Positions 1 to 10,891 of a stretch of DNA of 64,000 nucleotides are shown here, piece by piece. The notes under the pieces were generated by a model. The model saw only the letters and a list, made by a program, of their open reading frames with translations, did no database searches and was not told the DNA's origin. Source of the stretch: Eupeodes corollae (Eukaryota; Arthropoda; Insecta; Diptera; Syrphidae); assembly GCF_945859685.1 (NCBI RefSeq), contig NC_079147.1:257166572-257230571 (forward strand). The letters are read 5' to 3'. Position numbers and translations under genes: made by a program. Numbering within the stretch: position 1 is the stretch's first letter; every line of letters begins with the position of its first letter.

Positions 1-600
1 AAATCGATGAAAAAATGGTGGGTGTCGATTTGGTCTTCTTGGGTTTTTTCCAGGATCTGCCGTAATGTGAATATTTGATCAACTATGGACTTTCCTGGTC
101 TAAGACCACACTGATAAGGACCTATCAAGTTGTTGTTGATGGGCTTTAGACGTTCACATATTACGTCAGAGAAGATTTTATAGGCGATGTTAAGTAGACT
201 GATTTATCTTTAGTTGGTGCAGTTTAGAGGGTCTCCTTTTTTCAAGATCGGGCAAACAATACTGTGGTTCCATTCATCGGGCATGCTTTCTTCCGACCAT
301 ATCTTACAGAGAAGTTGGTGCATGCTCCAACTTATCTCCAGTTGCTTTAAAGAGCTTGGCATTCAAGCCATCCGCTCCAGCGGCTTTATTAGACTTCAAC
401 TTAGATATGGAAATCTTTACATCGTCTAAGTCGGGAGGACGGGATTGTTATCTTTCGTCGTCTATATTGAATGGATCATCCTGCCTGACAGCGGAATTCA
501 GTTCTTCGTCGCCGTTATACAGTCTGCAGAAGTGGTCCTTATATATCCTCAGCATTGACTGCGGTTCCACTATGATGTTTCCACTTTCGTCTTTGCAGCA
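1..600 (-). pseudogene. RTE-clade LINE fragment, inverted, running off the left edge
   Basis: The reverse strand matches the reverse-transcriptase part of the plus-strand RTE element at 4330-7352, corresponding roughly to its positions 5668-6272. Shared landmarks are the start of the RT domain (N-Y-R-G-I type block) and the 'FRPGKST' region near position 100. The match stops abruptly at about 600, where the sequence becomes unrelated. Frameshifts and stops break the frame, and the fragment continues beyond the window start, so its true length is unknown. It is one of three RTE copies here and is inverted relative to the copy at 4.3-7.4 kb. Confidence 0.85.
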
Positions 601-888
601 GTGTTACTTTCAGAATTGTTTAAAATCTCATTCCTTTTCATAATAACTACTAACTTTTTTGTACCAGGAAAAATTTAAATTTTGAAGTAAACTCCGAAAA
701 GAAGAATTTTTTACGCAACAAAAAGGCCTGGTGGGAGAGGGGAAATAGGGGTTAGTTCTCTCCATCAGGAAATGGACATTTATGCAAGTGTTAGGTAGAT
801 GTGTCTTTTTTTTTAATTTTTAATGTATTTTTTTATTGTGTTCCCCTTATGATTATATTTTTGCACTAAATTTCACCAGAAATTAACT
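601..888. other. No gene; AT-rich spacer next to LINE relics
   Basis: No supported gene. A short plus-strand stretch near 700-770 reads like the 'KKAWW' block that precedes the reverse transcriptase in Jockey/CR1-type LINEs, so part of it may belong to the relic that follows. Confidence 0.4.
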
Positions 889-1455
889 TTGATTTCCGAT
901 TACAGCGTCTCCGCTCCCAGAGAGCTCCGTAGTCTAAGAAATACCCGTAACAAGCTTTGGAAGATCTATTTACAGTCCAATTCTGATACCGACCACGAGA
1001 ACTATCTTCTCGCCTACAATTCTTCCTCTAAATTAAGGGAACCCCTTTATAACCAATACCTTAACCAAATGGAAAATAATATTATCAAGTTTATAAACGT
1101 CAAACGAAATTTTGATGGGTTTCCCCCTTTAATGAGTTTCAACAACATAATCTCCTCAGACCCAACAACCATACCAAATCTATTTGCTAAATACTTTAGC
1201 AAAACGTTTACTGAACATTTTCATGATCCTGATCAACACTACTTTAGTTATTTAGATGGTTGCACTCAAACCTCTCTTTAATCTTTTACAATAACTTAAG
1301 AAATGGTAGTTGCCAAAATCGTAAACCTTAAAGAAAACTTTAGCCCTAGTCCTGATGGCGTCCATCAGTTGTTCTAAAAAAATATATGCATTCTCTGTCA
1401 AAGCCTCTAACTGCACTCTTTGAACTCTCTTTCCCAAGGTGTGTTTCCTCAACAA
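889..1455 (+). pseudogene. Decayed Jockey/CR1-like LINE: linker and start of reverse transcriptase
   Basis: An open frame of 130 codons (889-1281) has the composition and spacing of the region between endonuclease and reverse transcriptase in Jockey/CR1/I-type non-LTR elements, including a typical 'FAKYFSKTF' block. It is followed in other frames by a block resembling the first RT motif, 'SPSPDGVHQ' (near 1345-1370), then a stop, then 'SKPLTALFELS' (near 1395-1430) and a 'GVFP'-like end. These are successive RT landmarks separated by frame changes. No catalytic FADD/YADD box was found. Assignment to a LINE is fairly secure; the clade is not. Confidence 0.65.
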
Positions 1456-1879
1456 AAAAAAAATTGTTAAGTTAGTGCTAAGTTAAGTTAAGCTGAATTA
1501 ATAAATTTAATAAATTAAACAGTAGTCAATCATGAACCTCATAATATCGGTTCTATAAGAGTGAATTTTGGTTCATCTTCGACGCATGCATCATACTTTA
1601 GCACCCACTGCAAGGAAACACAGTATCAACAATGTTGATTCAACATGTGGATATTTCCTGTTCAAAGAAAATGACATACTGTTTTGGTAGACCAAACCTT
1701 CTTAATAAAACCCATTTGACATTTTTTTTAAACAAAGTCGTTTACCATTAAGGCCTGCCTTTATTAATAATAAAATCAAAATGTCATCAAGTCCCATATT
1801 ATTGTACAAAAATACTTCTCAAAAAAGGCAAAACCCACATTGAACTTAACCCCTAAATAGCCTCCAACCACATTTCTTC
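1456..1879. other. No gene seen; possibly decayed LINE body
   Basis: AT-rich sequence between the two readable parts of the LINE relic. No coding stretch was recognised. Confidence 0.4.
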
Positions 1880-2320
1880 ATCACATCACATCGACAAATT
1901 GCAAAAAATAGAGCCTCGATCCTGTACACCGAGGTTAGCGTAATATCAATTTGTGGCTTTGGACAACTTCCAACTTCCACTTCTCACTTCTTATGAATGT
2001 GTTCTTTCAAATGCTGCACCTTATAGGTATATACCAAAATATATCTAAACCTACCTTATAGCTGCTAGAAAGAGTCTCAAATGCCACACACTAGAAGCTA
2101 TCCATACTTGGTGGCATTTCGCAGCTTAAACTCAATTCAAATTGTGACTTTTTGAAATGAGACCAACTACTGGACACACTCTAGACTTTTGTATATCTCC
2201 ACGAATATGTGGAATGGACTACTTGAACGATACACCAAAGACTCGTTTGTCATTATCATATATAAAAGAAGACCCATGGAACAAGTTCTTACAAACGAAT
2301 GAAACTTCAAGGATATACAA
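1880..2320 (+). pseudogene. Possible C-terminal end of the same LINE reverse transcriptase
   Basis: Translated in pieces, the plus strand gives 'HIDKLQKIEPRSC' near 1890, 'PYRYIPKYI' near 2020 and 'RPTTGHTLDFCISPR' near 2160. This order resembles the end of Jockey/CR1 reverse transcriptases, where a 'LDKVQ' block is followed by a short conserved tail ending in an LWN-like motif. Several stops interrupt it. The similarity is weak, and the match rests on order of motifs rather than on any single strong one. Confidence 0.35.
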
Positions 2321-4329
2321 TACCTATAGTCTAAGCTCTAAAACATTGTTCTCGTTTCTCTTCATGGAACTCCCAGGCCCAGGAAACAACATGTTGTCCC
2401 GATGTCAAGTGACAGCTATTCCGCTTGTGAAGGATGAATATAGCGAATACCCCAGCCTTTAGAGTGGACACAATAAAGCTTAGGACGAGCGAAATTACGA
2501 AACAAAAATGGCAACATGACCATGAGGAGGAATGGCCAACTTTTCTATACATTGCCTTAGTTATAGGATTGGGATGGGATGTGTGTTTTCCTGGAGAAAT
2601 TAGCATTGAAAAATAGAATTCCATCGTGCGTCGTCGGTTCTATTGCAATCGTCTCGAGCTTCATCGGCGTCATCGTAGTCGTCGTGGTCGTCATCAGGAA
2701 GCCAGGAGGCTCGTTCTTGTGGAACTTTAGAGACTCATCTAAACAGGGTATGGCAGTTTGTTATATCTCTCTAGTCTGCCACACCGGCTCCAGCTATGCG
2801 GTGTACGATGATTTTGATGACAAGAATTCCGATTCACGCAATGCGACGTCTAAAGGAAAGGAGTATCTATGAGTTTAGTATTATGAATGAGTCTTGCTGT
2901 GTTTAGTTATCATCATCGTATATCTGTTGGAATGTCACTCACATGTGATTTCCGTTGCAAGTTTAGGTTTACCGCACAAATGATGCAACCTGAGGAACAT
3001 CTTCAGAATTTTGGGGGGCTTGAAAAAGGCACACCTTCTAAATGCGAGTTCAGGGGACTCTCGATGCGCTGTTCGGAGAGTGTGGGTTGTAAGAAAAGAC
3101 AATTATTATTATTGCAAAAGTTCGAGTCAATAATATAATTTGGCACACCTTCACTCTCGGAGCTTGATTCTATCTCTCGTATAAAATACAGCCTCTCAAG
3201 AGGTGTGTCACATTATCTCGTGGGGTTTATACGAGTCGAAAGTAAGTTTCCTCATCGCACACTGTACTGCAAATTAACAATAGTTATAAGCTTGTTGGCA
3301 TCAAAGTCAGCATGGGAATAAGCTACACAATCTTTCAAGATGCATTTTGTGTGTGGTATATGTTGTGTGTTTGGTTTGCGTCAATCAAAATTGACATTTT
3401 GATTTTGTGTTAGATGTCATCAAGTTGCATGCAACCTACATAAAAAGGTCTTGAATATACGCAACGCAATGCGTGATGACAAATGACATATGAATATAGG
3501 CGAACTTTTTTGTTAAGAGTGTTTATTTTATAGGTATACGAATTTATTGCAATTCGAAAAAGTTATGTGATTTTGGTGGTGGAGGTGGAATAGGTTAATT
3601 AATTTTTGCGCGATCTGATTTGAGTTCCACATTTGACCTGCAGAATTGAAAATTTAGATTGAATCGCGCCCTCAGGTATTATTTTTCATTTAATTTCAAT
3701 CATGGAATTGACTCAGAAAATTGTTTGAATTAACCCTACATAAAATTATATGTACACAAAAAAAACTTATAGGTGCTAAGAACTTAATTAAAATAACTAA
3801 AATATATACAATTTCCACGTCTCGAAAATATTACGACAAAATTACGGTGAAGCTGAAATTATTGGAAAGTCCCCATATTTTTCATTTAGTTTTAAGTGGA
3901 GGCTTAACTCCCATTTATTTCGCGTGTAAATATGAGGGGGGGGTGGGTCAAAAGGAGTTTAAGGTTCTAGGTGCTGATGTTGAAATCAAAAAGTTAGATG
4001 TTAGTGTTACAAAAAATGGAATTATACAGAGAGGAGCATTCAACTGAGCCAGAAAAATACTGATGTATGAACATTATGTCAGCAATTTTTCTCCGTTCCT
4101 GTAATAAGGTGAAGTTTCGCAGATCGAAGGATTTTCCCAAGGAAGGTATTGAAAAACAAAACGTTGGATGCTAGATCTTGATGTGGACGCATATTGACGT
4201 AATGGTTAGAAAATTCCTTAGACCATATTTTAACAAAACTTAATACAAATTTGTCCTCGTGAATGTGAAGTAGAAATTTCAGTTCACAGTCACTTCAAAG
4301 GCCGATATCGTTTTTTTATACTATATGTA
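2321..4329. other. About 2 kb without a supported gene
   Basis: Only short open frames occur. One at 2579-2872 encodes a valine-rich hydrophobic stretch drawn from a GTC/GTG-rich run and looks accidental. One at 3721-4047 is AT-rich with no recognised domain. A perfect 8-bp stem lies near 3385-3406 (AATCAAAA with a 6-nt loop). I see no RNA gene, splice-bounded exon or mobile-element end. Confidence 0.5.
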
Positions 4330-7300
4330 TTGGATGATTTCATAGTTGCGAAGCACCAACAAGCCTCGGATACGGACGGATTTTATGTTTACAACCAACG
4401 CAAACCATTAAAGGACAACGAACTTCAGATATGCACGTGGAATGTTAGGTCCCTTAACACACCACGTGCGGACGAAGAATTAGCGGAGGCCCTAGACCGC
4501 TATAAAGCAGATATCACCGCCATCCAGGAAATACGATGAGATAAGCCGGGCAAAAAGAGGATGAAAAACTGCGATATTTACTATGGTGACTGCTACTACG
4601 AAAACCAACAGCGCTTATTTGGATGCGGCTTCGTCATTGAAGCCAGACTTAGGCAAGAAGTCTTGAGCTATAGGTGCATCAATGAGCGCCTCATGACCAT
4701 ACGCATCAAGGCTTACTTCGGCAAAATTAGCCTGATATCCGCGCACGCCCCCACAGAAGAGAAAGACAACAACACCAGAGATATGTTCTTCGAGCTCCTG
4801 AACAAAACATATGGGCAGTGCCCCAGCTACGATATCAAAATAGTCCTGGGCGATTTTAATCCCAAGCTAGGAAGGGAATACATCTCTGGTGGAATAATCG
4901 GGAAGAACAGCCTGCACGACAACACTTACGACAACGGATTCAGGCTCACAGATTTTGCTGCGGGGCGAAACGTCATAGTAGCCAGTACGCGTTTTCCACA
5001 CCTCAACATCCACAAAGGAACTTGGAGTTCTCCAGATCAATCTTCCGTCAACTAGATTGACCATATTGCGATCGACGCCAGACACGCTTCCAGCATAATG
5101 GATGTACGAACTTTCCGAGGAGCTAACATCGACTCGGACCACTACCTCGTTGTAGCCAAGGTAGCACTTCCGGTTTCCAGACCAAAAGCAAAAGAGGAAG
5201 GTTCTGGGATAAGGATCAACGTCGAACGGCTACAATCGCCAGAGATCGCCAAATCCTTCTCCAGCTGGATTACAAGTAACCTTTCTGGAAGTTCTCTGCC
5301 GCCAACACAATGTATCGAAAACCAGTGGCAACTTTGCCAAGATGCAATCAGAGAAGCCGCCTCTGATGTGCTGGGTTTCAAGCAGCCACCAACAAGAAAC
5401 CCCTGGTTTGATGAGGAATGTCGGCAGGCAAATTCAGCCAAACAACAGGCACGCAAAGCGGCGCTGCATAAAAGGACGAGAGCTGCTCGTGAGCTCTATG
5501 AGCAGAAGAGGCGAGAGGAACGCCGACTTTTCAGAAGGAAAAAGAGAGGGCATGAGAAGCGTGCGGTCGAAGATGTTGAGAGGTATAAAAGCAGGAATGA
5601 GGTTCGAAAGTTTTATGAACAGGTGAAACGAAATTCACAGGTACATAAACCTAGAACCGAAGGCTGCAAAGACGAAAGTGGAAACATCATAGTGGAACCG
5701 CAGTCAATGCTGAGGATATGGAAGGACCACTTCTGCAGACTGTATAACGGCGACGAAGAACTGAATCCCGCTGTCAGGCAGGATGACCCATTCGATATAG
5801 ACGACGAAAGCCAACAATCCCGTCCTCCCGACTTAGACGAAGTAAAGATTGCCATATCTAAGTTGAAGTCTAATAAAGCCGCTGGAGCAGATGGCTTGAA
5901 TGCCGAGCTCTTTAAAGCAGCTGGAGATAAGTTGGTTAGGAGCATGCACCAACTTATCTGTAAGATATGGTCGGAAGAAAACATGCCCGATGAATGGAAC
6001 CTCAGTATTGTTTGCCCGATCCTGAAAAAAGGAGACCCTCTAAACTGCACCAACTATAGAGGAATAAGTCTACTTAACATCGCCTATAAAATCTTCTCTG
6101 CCATAATATGTGAACGTCTAAAGCCCATCGTCAACAACCTGATAGGTCCTTATCAGTGTGGTTTTAGGCCAGGAAAGTCCACAGTTGATCAAATATTCAC
6201 ATTACGGCAGATCCTGGAAAAAACTCAAGAGCACCAAATCGACACCCACCATCTTTTCATCGATTTCAAGGCCGCATATGACAGCATCTACAGGGACGAG
6301 CTGTATAGAGCCATGTCTAGTTTTGGCATCCCTGCCAAACTCGTCCGTTTGTGCAGGATGACCATGGAGAATTCACGCTGCTCCATAAAGGTTGGAAACA
6401 ACTTAACAGAACCTTTTGATGTCAAAAAAGGTTTTAGACAAGGTGATGCGCTGTCATGCGATTTTTTAACATCGTGCTTGAAAGAATAGTGCAGAGCTCA
6501 CACGTCAACACTAGAGGCACTATTTTTCAAAAGTCTGTCCAATTACTGGCATATGCTTATGACATTGACATAATCGGAAGAACTCAGCGTGATGTCAATG
6601 GGGCTTTTGTGAGTATTGAGGCAGAGGCGGCAAAAATGGGTTTAACGGTTAATGAGGGCAAAACAAAGTACATGCTGTCGTCTAGAAAGGACATACAACA
6701 CCGACGTTTTGGTCAAAACGTCACAATCGACAGACGTACCTTTGAGGTAGTGAAGGACTTCGTCTACCTAGGCTCCGCTGTAAACGCAGAAAACAACACC
6801 AGCGCTGAGATCAAACGCAGAATAACTCTTGCTAACCGCTGTTTCTTTTTACTAAGAAAGCAATTGAGTGGTAAAGTCCTCTCTCGAGGGAACAAAGTGT
6901 TGCTATATAAGACCCTTATCATCCCCGTCCTGCTATACATTGCAGAAGCATGGACCATGACAAAAGCGGATGAAAGCACCTTGGGTCGCTTCGAGAGAAA
7001 AGTTCTTCGTGTGATCTACGGTCCCGTATGCATCGAAGGGGAGTGGAGGAGAAGATGGAACGACGAACTGTACGGGCTGTACAGCGACGTAGACTTAGCC
7101 AGAAGAGTAAAAGTCCAACGACTAAGATGGCTGGGTCACGTAGAGCGCATGGAAACCAATGCTCCGGCCCGGAAAGTCTTCGAATCCGCACCCACAGGAC
7201 AGCGCAGTAGAGGAAGACCGCGGATCAGGTGGCGCGCGCAAGTGGAAGGTGACATCACCCAACTTGGAGCGCGAAACTGGAGACATCTAGCTAGGGACCG

Positions 7301-7352
7301 AGCTAGATGGAGAAGTTTGTTGGGTGAGGCCCTAGTTCACACAGGACTGTAG
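4330..7352 (+). pseudogene. RTE endonuclease/reverse transcriptase, inactivated
   Basis: The endonuclease opens with 'CTWNVRSLN' (about 4432) and ends at 'DSDHYLVVAKV' (about 5130). The reverse transcriptase follows with 'NYRGISLLN' (6052), 'GFRPGKSTVDQ' (6160) and 'DFKAAYDS' (6263). The tail has 'RLRWLGHVERM' and 'RSRGRPRIRW', typical of insect RTE elements. Four faults are visible: in-frame stops at 4537-4539 and 5053-5055, a frameshift between 6456 and 6489, and the catalytic box reading Y-A-Y-D instead of Y-A-D-D (about 6551). The last removes a metal-binding aspartate, so this copy cannot supply reverse transcriptase. Family assignment is firm; activity is excluded by what is seen. Confidence 0.9.
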
Positions 7353-7360
7353 CGCCACCT

Positions 7361-7373
7361 TAAGTAAGTAAAG
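7361..7373 (+). repeat. RTE 3' tail, (TAAG)n
   Basis: TAAGTAAGTAAAG follows the conserved 'GCGCCACCT' end of the element. The inverted copy ends in the same repeat at 22053-22070, which fixes the 3' boundary of the family. Confidence 0.8.
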
Positions 7374-7871
7374 CAAGAAAGGACTCTCAAAAAAATTGAG
7401 TGGGAAGTTTTTTTTACTATAGCAAAAGGTGAAAATTTTGGTTAACTAAAAATATCTCGCAAACAGAAAAGGATAGAGACTTCATCTACACTTTAAATTA
7501 TATATTGTGACGTAATACCAAACTGAAAAATTGTTGGAAAAAATTCAATTAACGGTTTTTTATAAGTACAAAAAAAAATGAAAAATATATTTGTCACCTC
7601 TAATATCTTATACGAACAAAACATTAATTTATATCCAAAATAATTTTGTGTCTCAAATTTTTGAAAAGATATTTGAGTCGAAAATCAGTTTTTACCAACT
7701 TTTAGTGATGTTTTTTAGGTTTTATTTTATATAAAAAAAACTGTCAATTCGATTTTTCTTAAAATTTTACCAGATGATAAGAACGTTATCCTTAGTTGCA
7801 AAAAATTGTTTTAGAGGTAAAATAATTTTTATTCGTAAAATTTTCGAGGTGGGAAATGTTTTTTATTTCAG
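7374..7871. repeat. AT-rich TIR repeat family, copy A (left part, inverted end)
   Basis: Positions 7374-7610 are similar, in reverse complement, to 11575-11815: both carry a block with 'CTCTCAAAAAAATTG', a run of A/T, and 'GGTTAAC'. From about 7640 the sequence switches to the degenerate module shared by all copies of this family, whose markers are 'GAAAAGATATTTGAGTCGAA' and 'CTGTCAATTCGATTTTTC'. The module is cut at 7871 by the poly(A) end of the Jockey LINE. No coding capacity is visible. Confidence 0.65.
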
Positions 7872-10336
7872 TTTTTTTTTTTTTTTTTTTTTTTTATCCG
7901 ATGGAAATCTTCAAAAGACACTCGGTAAGAATCGGTACCGAGTAGTGTGGGACTCTTACCGCACTAAAACCACCGGTGAATCAGGACCAATCTATGAAAG
8001 ATCGACAAATGATTTTTATTTCTTAATTTTTTAAATCGCATTGGGGGAAGTTTAAGGTTATAACACTTTCCCGTAGCTTTTAGCCCATCAGCTCATGAGG
8101 CTTGGTTCTTCTTAATCTCCGAATATTGTCTCGTACATTTAATACGGTCTCCATTTCAGAATTAGTATGACTTTGCAGCCGCTTATTGTGTGATACAGCG
8201 TGTTTCTTAACCACTTCTGTAACCATTTCAATTTGAAGGTCACGATGTAGATCGCTATTTCTTATATACCAAGGGGCATTTATTATTCCACGAAGGACCT
8301 TGCTTTGGAATTTTTGGATGGGTTCAGCATTTGTTTTCTTTGTACAGCCCCATAGTTGGATGCCATATGTCCAAACGGGTTTCAATACTTGCTTATATAA
8401 CATTAGTTTGTTCTGGATAGATAGGTCAGAGTTCTTTCCTATTAACCAGTACATTTTTCTGTACTTCAAGTTTAGTTCTTCTCTTTTCTTTTTGATGTGT
8501 TCTTTCCATTTAAGCTTTGCATCCAAATTCATTCCAAGGTATTTGGCGGTATTGGAGTAAGGTACTTCTGTACTGTTTATAAAAATTGGAACATTGTTTA
8601 TGTTTTTGTTTGTAAAGTTTATATGCGTCGATTTTGTTTCGTTTAATTTGATACGCCATTTGTGCGTCCAATCACTAACTTTATCGACTGCATTTTGCAA
8701 TTTTTGTGTAGCCTTCGTAACGGATTTATCTGGCACCAATATTGCAGTATCATCAGCAAAGGTGGCCATGATAGCGTTGATGTCGACTGGAATATCCCTT
8801 GTATATAACAGATACAGGGTTGGTCCTAGGACACTTCCTTGTGGTACACCGGCTTCAATTTTCTTAAGTTCCGAGTAATTTTGGTCGTACCGTACTCTAA
8901 AGAGTCGGTTCGTAATGTAGGATTTCAGTATTTCGTAGTACTGCCTGGGGAAGTCCCTATGCAGTTTGTACTCAAGTCCCAAGTGCCAAACCTTGTCAAA
9001 AGCTTGAGCAACATCTAAGAATACAGACGAGCATACTTGTTTTTCTTCAAGTGCCTTTTCCACAACATCCGTAATTCGATGCACTTGGTCTATCGTGGAA
9101 TGTTTATTTCTAAATCCAAACTGATGGCTCGGAATTAGTCTTCTTTCTTCAATTATTTTGTTAAGCCTTTTAAGTAGCAGTTTTTCAAAAACTTTTGCCA
9201 TGATTGGTCTGTAAGATGTAACTTCTGTTGGTGGCTTTAATTGTTTAGGTATAACAATGACTTCCGCAATTTTCCAATGATGTGGCACATATCTTAGTTT
9301 AAGGCATGCGTTTATTATAAATTGGAGTTTCTTGAAGGCTAAAAGAGGCATTTCTTTCAGAACCTGAGCAGTTATAAGATCGTACCCTGGTGATTTTTTG
9401 TTTGACAGCTTATGTTGACACATGCTTCTTACTTCTTTGAGCGTGACAAAAGGTATTTCACATTCGTCGTTTCTGTCAACAAACTGTAAGGGATCTGTAG
9501 CTGTGCTTGCTGGGAATGGCTTGAAAACATTCGCGAGATGTTCAGCAAAGAGATCAGCCTTTTGTTTCGGGTTTCCGATCCATTTACCATCTTGAGATTT
9601 TATCGGCGGGTTTTGTGTCTGAGGTCTTTTTAGGCGCTTATTTGCTTTCCATAAGGAGTATTCTGTAGAAGCATCCGTCGTCAGACTTTTCAGGAATCTA
9701 CTTAGTGAATCATTTTTAAACTCACAGATTCTTTTTTTTAATTCGTTGTTAAGACGGTTAAAAACTACCTTATCATCTGGGAATCTCGTGGATTGCCATT
9801 TTCTTCTAGCTCTTCTTTTTTCCAATATCAACTCCTTTATTTCGATAGGATATTTTATTTCTTTTTCTCTCGCATTCGAAATAGTTTGAGTACTTTCTTC
9901 TGCAGCCTGCTGCACATCAGCAATAAATTGTTCTACTTCATGATCAATTTGTTCAATTGTTTCCATAGGGGATCTTAGGTTTATAAAATTTTCAAGTTTG
10001 TCTCTGAATTCGTTCCAGTTCGTTCTGTTATTCACGAGCTTGGGATTACTTTTTTCTATTATTTCTGTTTCGCTCAGTGATAAAATTACTGGAGTATGAT
10101 CTGATGATAAATCGTAATTACCTTCGACACTTATATGATTTCGTTTAATACCTTTAACTACGAAAAAGTCTATAAGGTCTGGTATTTTGTTAGTATCAGA
10201 TGGCCAATATGTTGGCGAACCAGAAGAATAAAATTCGCAGTTGTATTTTCGGCCTGCTTGGTATAGCCGTTTACCTTTTGTTATTATGAGCCTAGATCCC
10301 CATTGGGTGTGTTTAGCATTGAAGTCGCCACCAACA
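7872..10336 (-). mobile_element. Jockey-clade LINE, 5'-truncated, with poly(A) tail
   Basis: A T-run at 7872-7896 is the poly(A) tail of a minus-strand element. A 3' untranslated region of about 180 bp (7897-8076) separates it from the stop codon. The 5' end lies inside the endonuclease domain at about 10336, a usual 5' truncation by incomplete reverse transcription. Both flanks read '...CAG' plus T-run, and the right flank continues with 'GATTTATAAA'. The undisturbed form of that junction is seen in the related repeat at 43270, so the target site is identified. Confidence 0.85.
8080..10336 (-). CDS. Jockey ORF2 (partial endonuclease plus reverse transcriptase), uninterrupted frame
   Basis: The frame is open from the truncated 5' end to the stop at about 8077, roughly 750 codons. 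It starts in the endonuclease at 'GGDFNAKHTQWGS' (10330-10290) and passes the endonuclease end motif 'SSDHTPVIL' (about 10110). It continues into the reverse transcriptase with 'GFRNKHSTIDQ' (about 9100), 'DVAQAFDKVWH' (about 9010), 'AGVPQGSVLGP' (about 8845) and the catalytic 'FADDTAIL' (about 8745). It encodes a truncated replication protein of a non-LTR retrotransposon. One oddity: at about 9210 the conserved 'SYRPISLLP' block reads 'SYRPIMAKVFEKLL', so about five residues are missing in frame. The open frame suggests a young insertion, but the missing 5' half and the RT deletion make it defective. Confidence 0.9.
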
Positions 10337-10799
10337 GTTTTTTTGATTTATAAAAAATATTTTCCAATAAATATTCAACAAATTATATGATTTCTTCAAA
10401 ATGATATCTTCGCGTCAATGACGTCTTCAAGTTATTTTTTTTGTATTAATAAAATTTTAGAGTTAAGTTGCCTGATCTTGAGATTTTGAATTCCCACAGC
10501 AGATTTCAAAAATTTTCTTTTTTGATTATATGGGTCAAAATCGAACCTTATAATTAATTCACATCTTTTATAAGGAACTTGTTTAGAATATAAATGTATT
10601 TTTTCTGTTCTAATAAGGAACTTGTCGTCTAACAAGTTCATAACAATTTCAAAGTACATTGAAGAAAAAGAATGTTGAAAACCATTTCTATCCAAATTTT
10701 TAAATAAAAAATCTTTTAGTTTTGTTAGTTAATTAGAAAATCTGTCTGAAAGAGTGGAATCCTTCTTCTTTTGAAAACTTTACTTTAGTCTAAAATTAG
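10337..10799. other. No gene; AT-rich, continuation of the interrupted repeat
   Basis: 'GATTTATAAAAAA' at the left edge continues the AT-rich module cut by the Jockey insertion. The rest is AT-rich without recognised features. A short minus-strand frame at 10432-10695 has no domain and is probably chance. Confidence 0.45.
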
Positions 10800-10891
10800 T
10801 CAAGGATGTGATTTGTGATATTCGAAGTGAATATCTACCTTATTTTTCTAATTCGGGATTTAAATAAAACATACATTGAAAAACTCGGTTC

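Larger units (their letters stand above)
4330..7373 (+). mobile_element. RTE-clade LINE, copy 1, nearly full-length coding region
   Basis: The element contains an apurinic/apyrimidinic-type endonuclease followed by reverse transcriptase and a C-terminal domain in one frame system, which is the RTE layout. It lacks the 5' untranslated sequence seen in the inverted copy at 22053-27025, so it is 5'-truncated at about 4338. It ends in a short TAAG repeat, as RTE elements end in simple repeats rather than long poly(A). It lies directly before the AT-rich repeat at 7374. Confidence 0.9.

Noticed and set aside
2579..2872. 97-codon frame with a valine-rich hydrophobic stretch
   Set aside because: The stretch comes from a GTC/GTG-rich run; no start context, homology or splice evidence.
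3721..4047. 108-codon AT-rich frame
   Set aside because: Begins without ATG and has no recognised domain; length is possible by chance.
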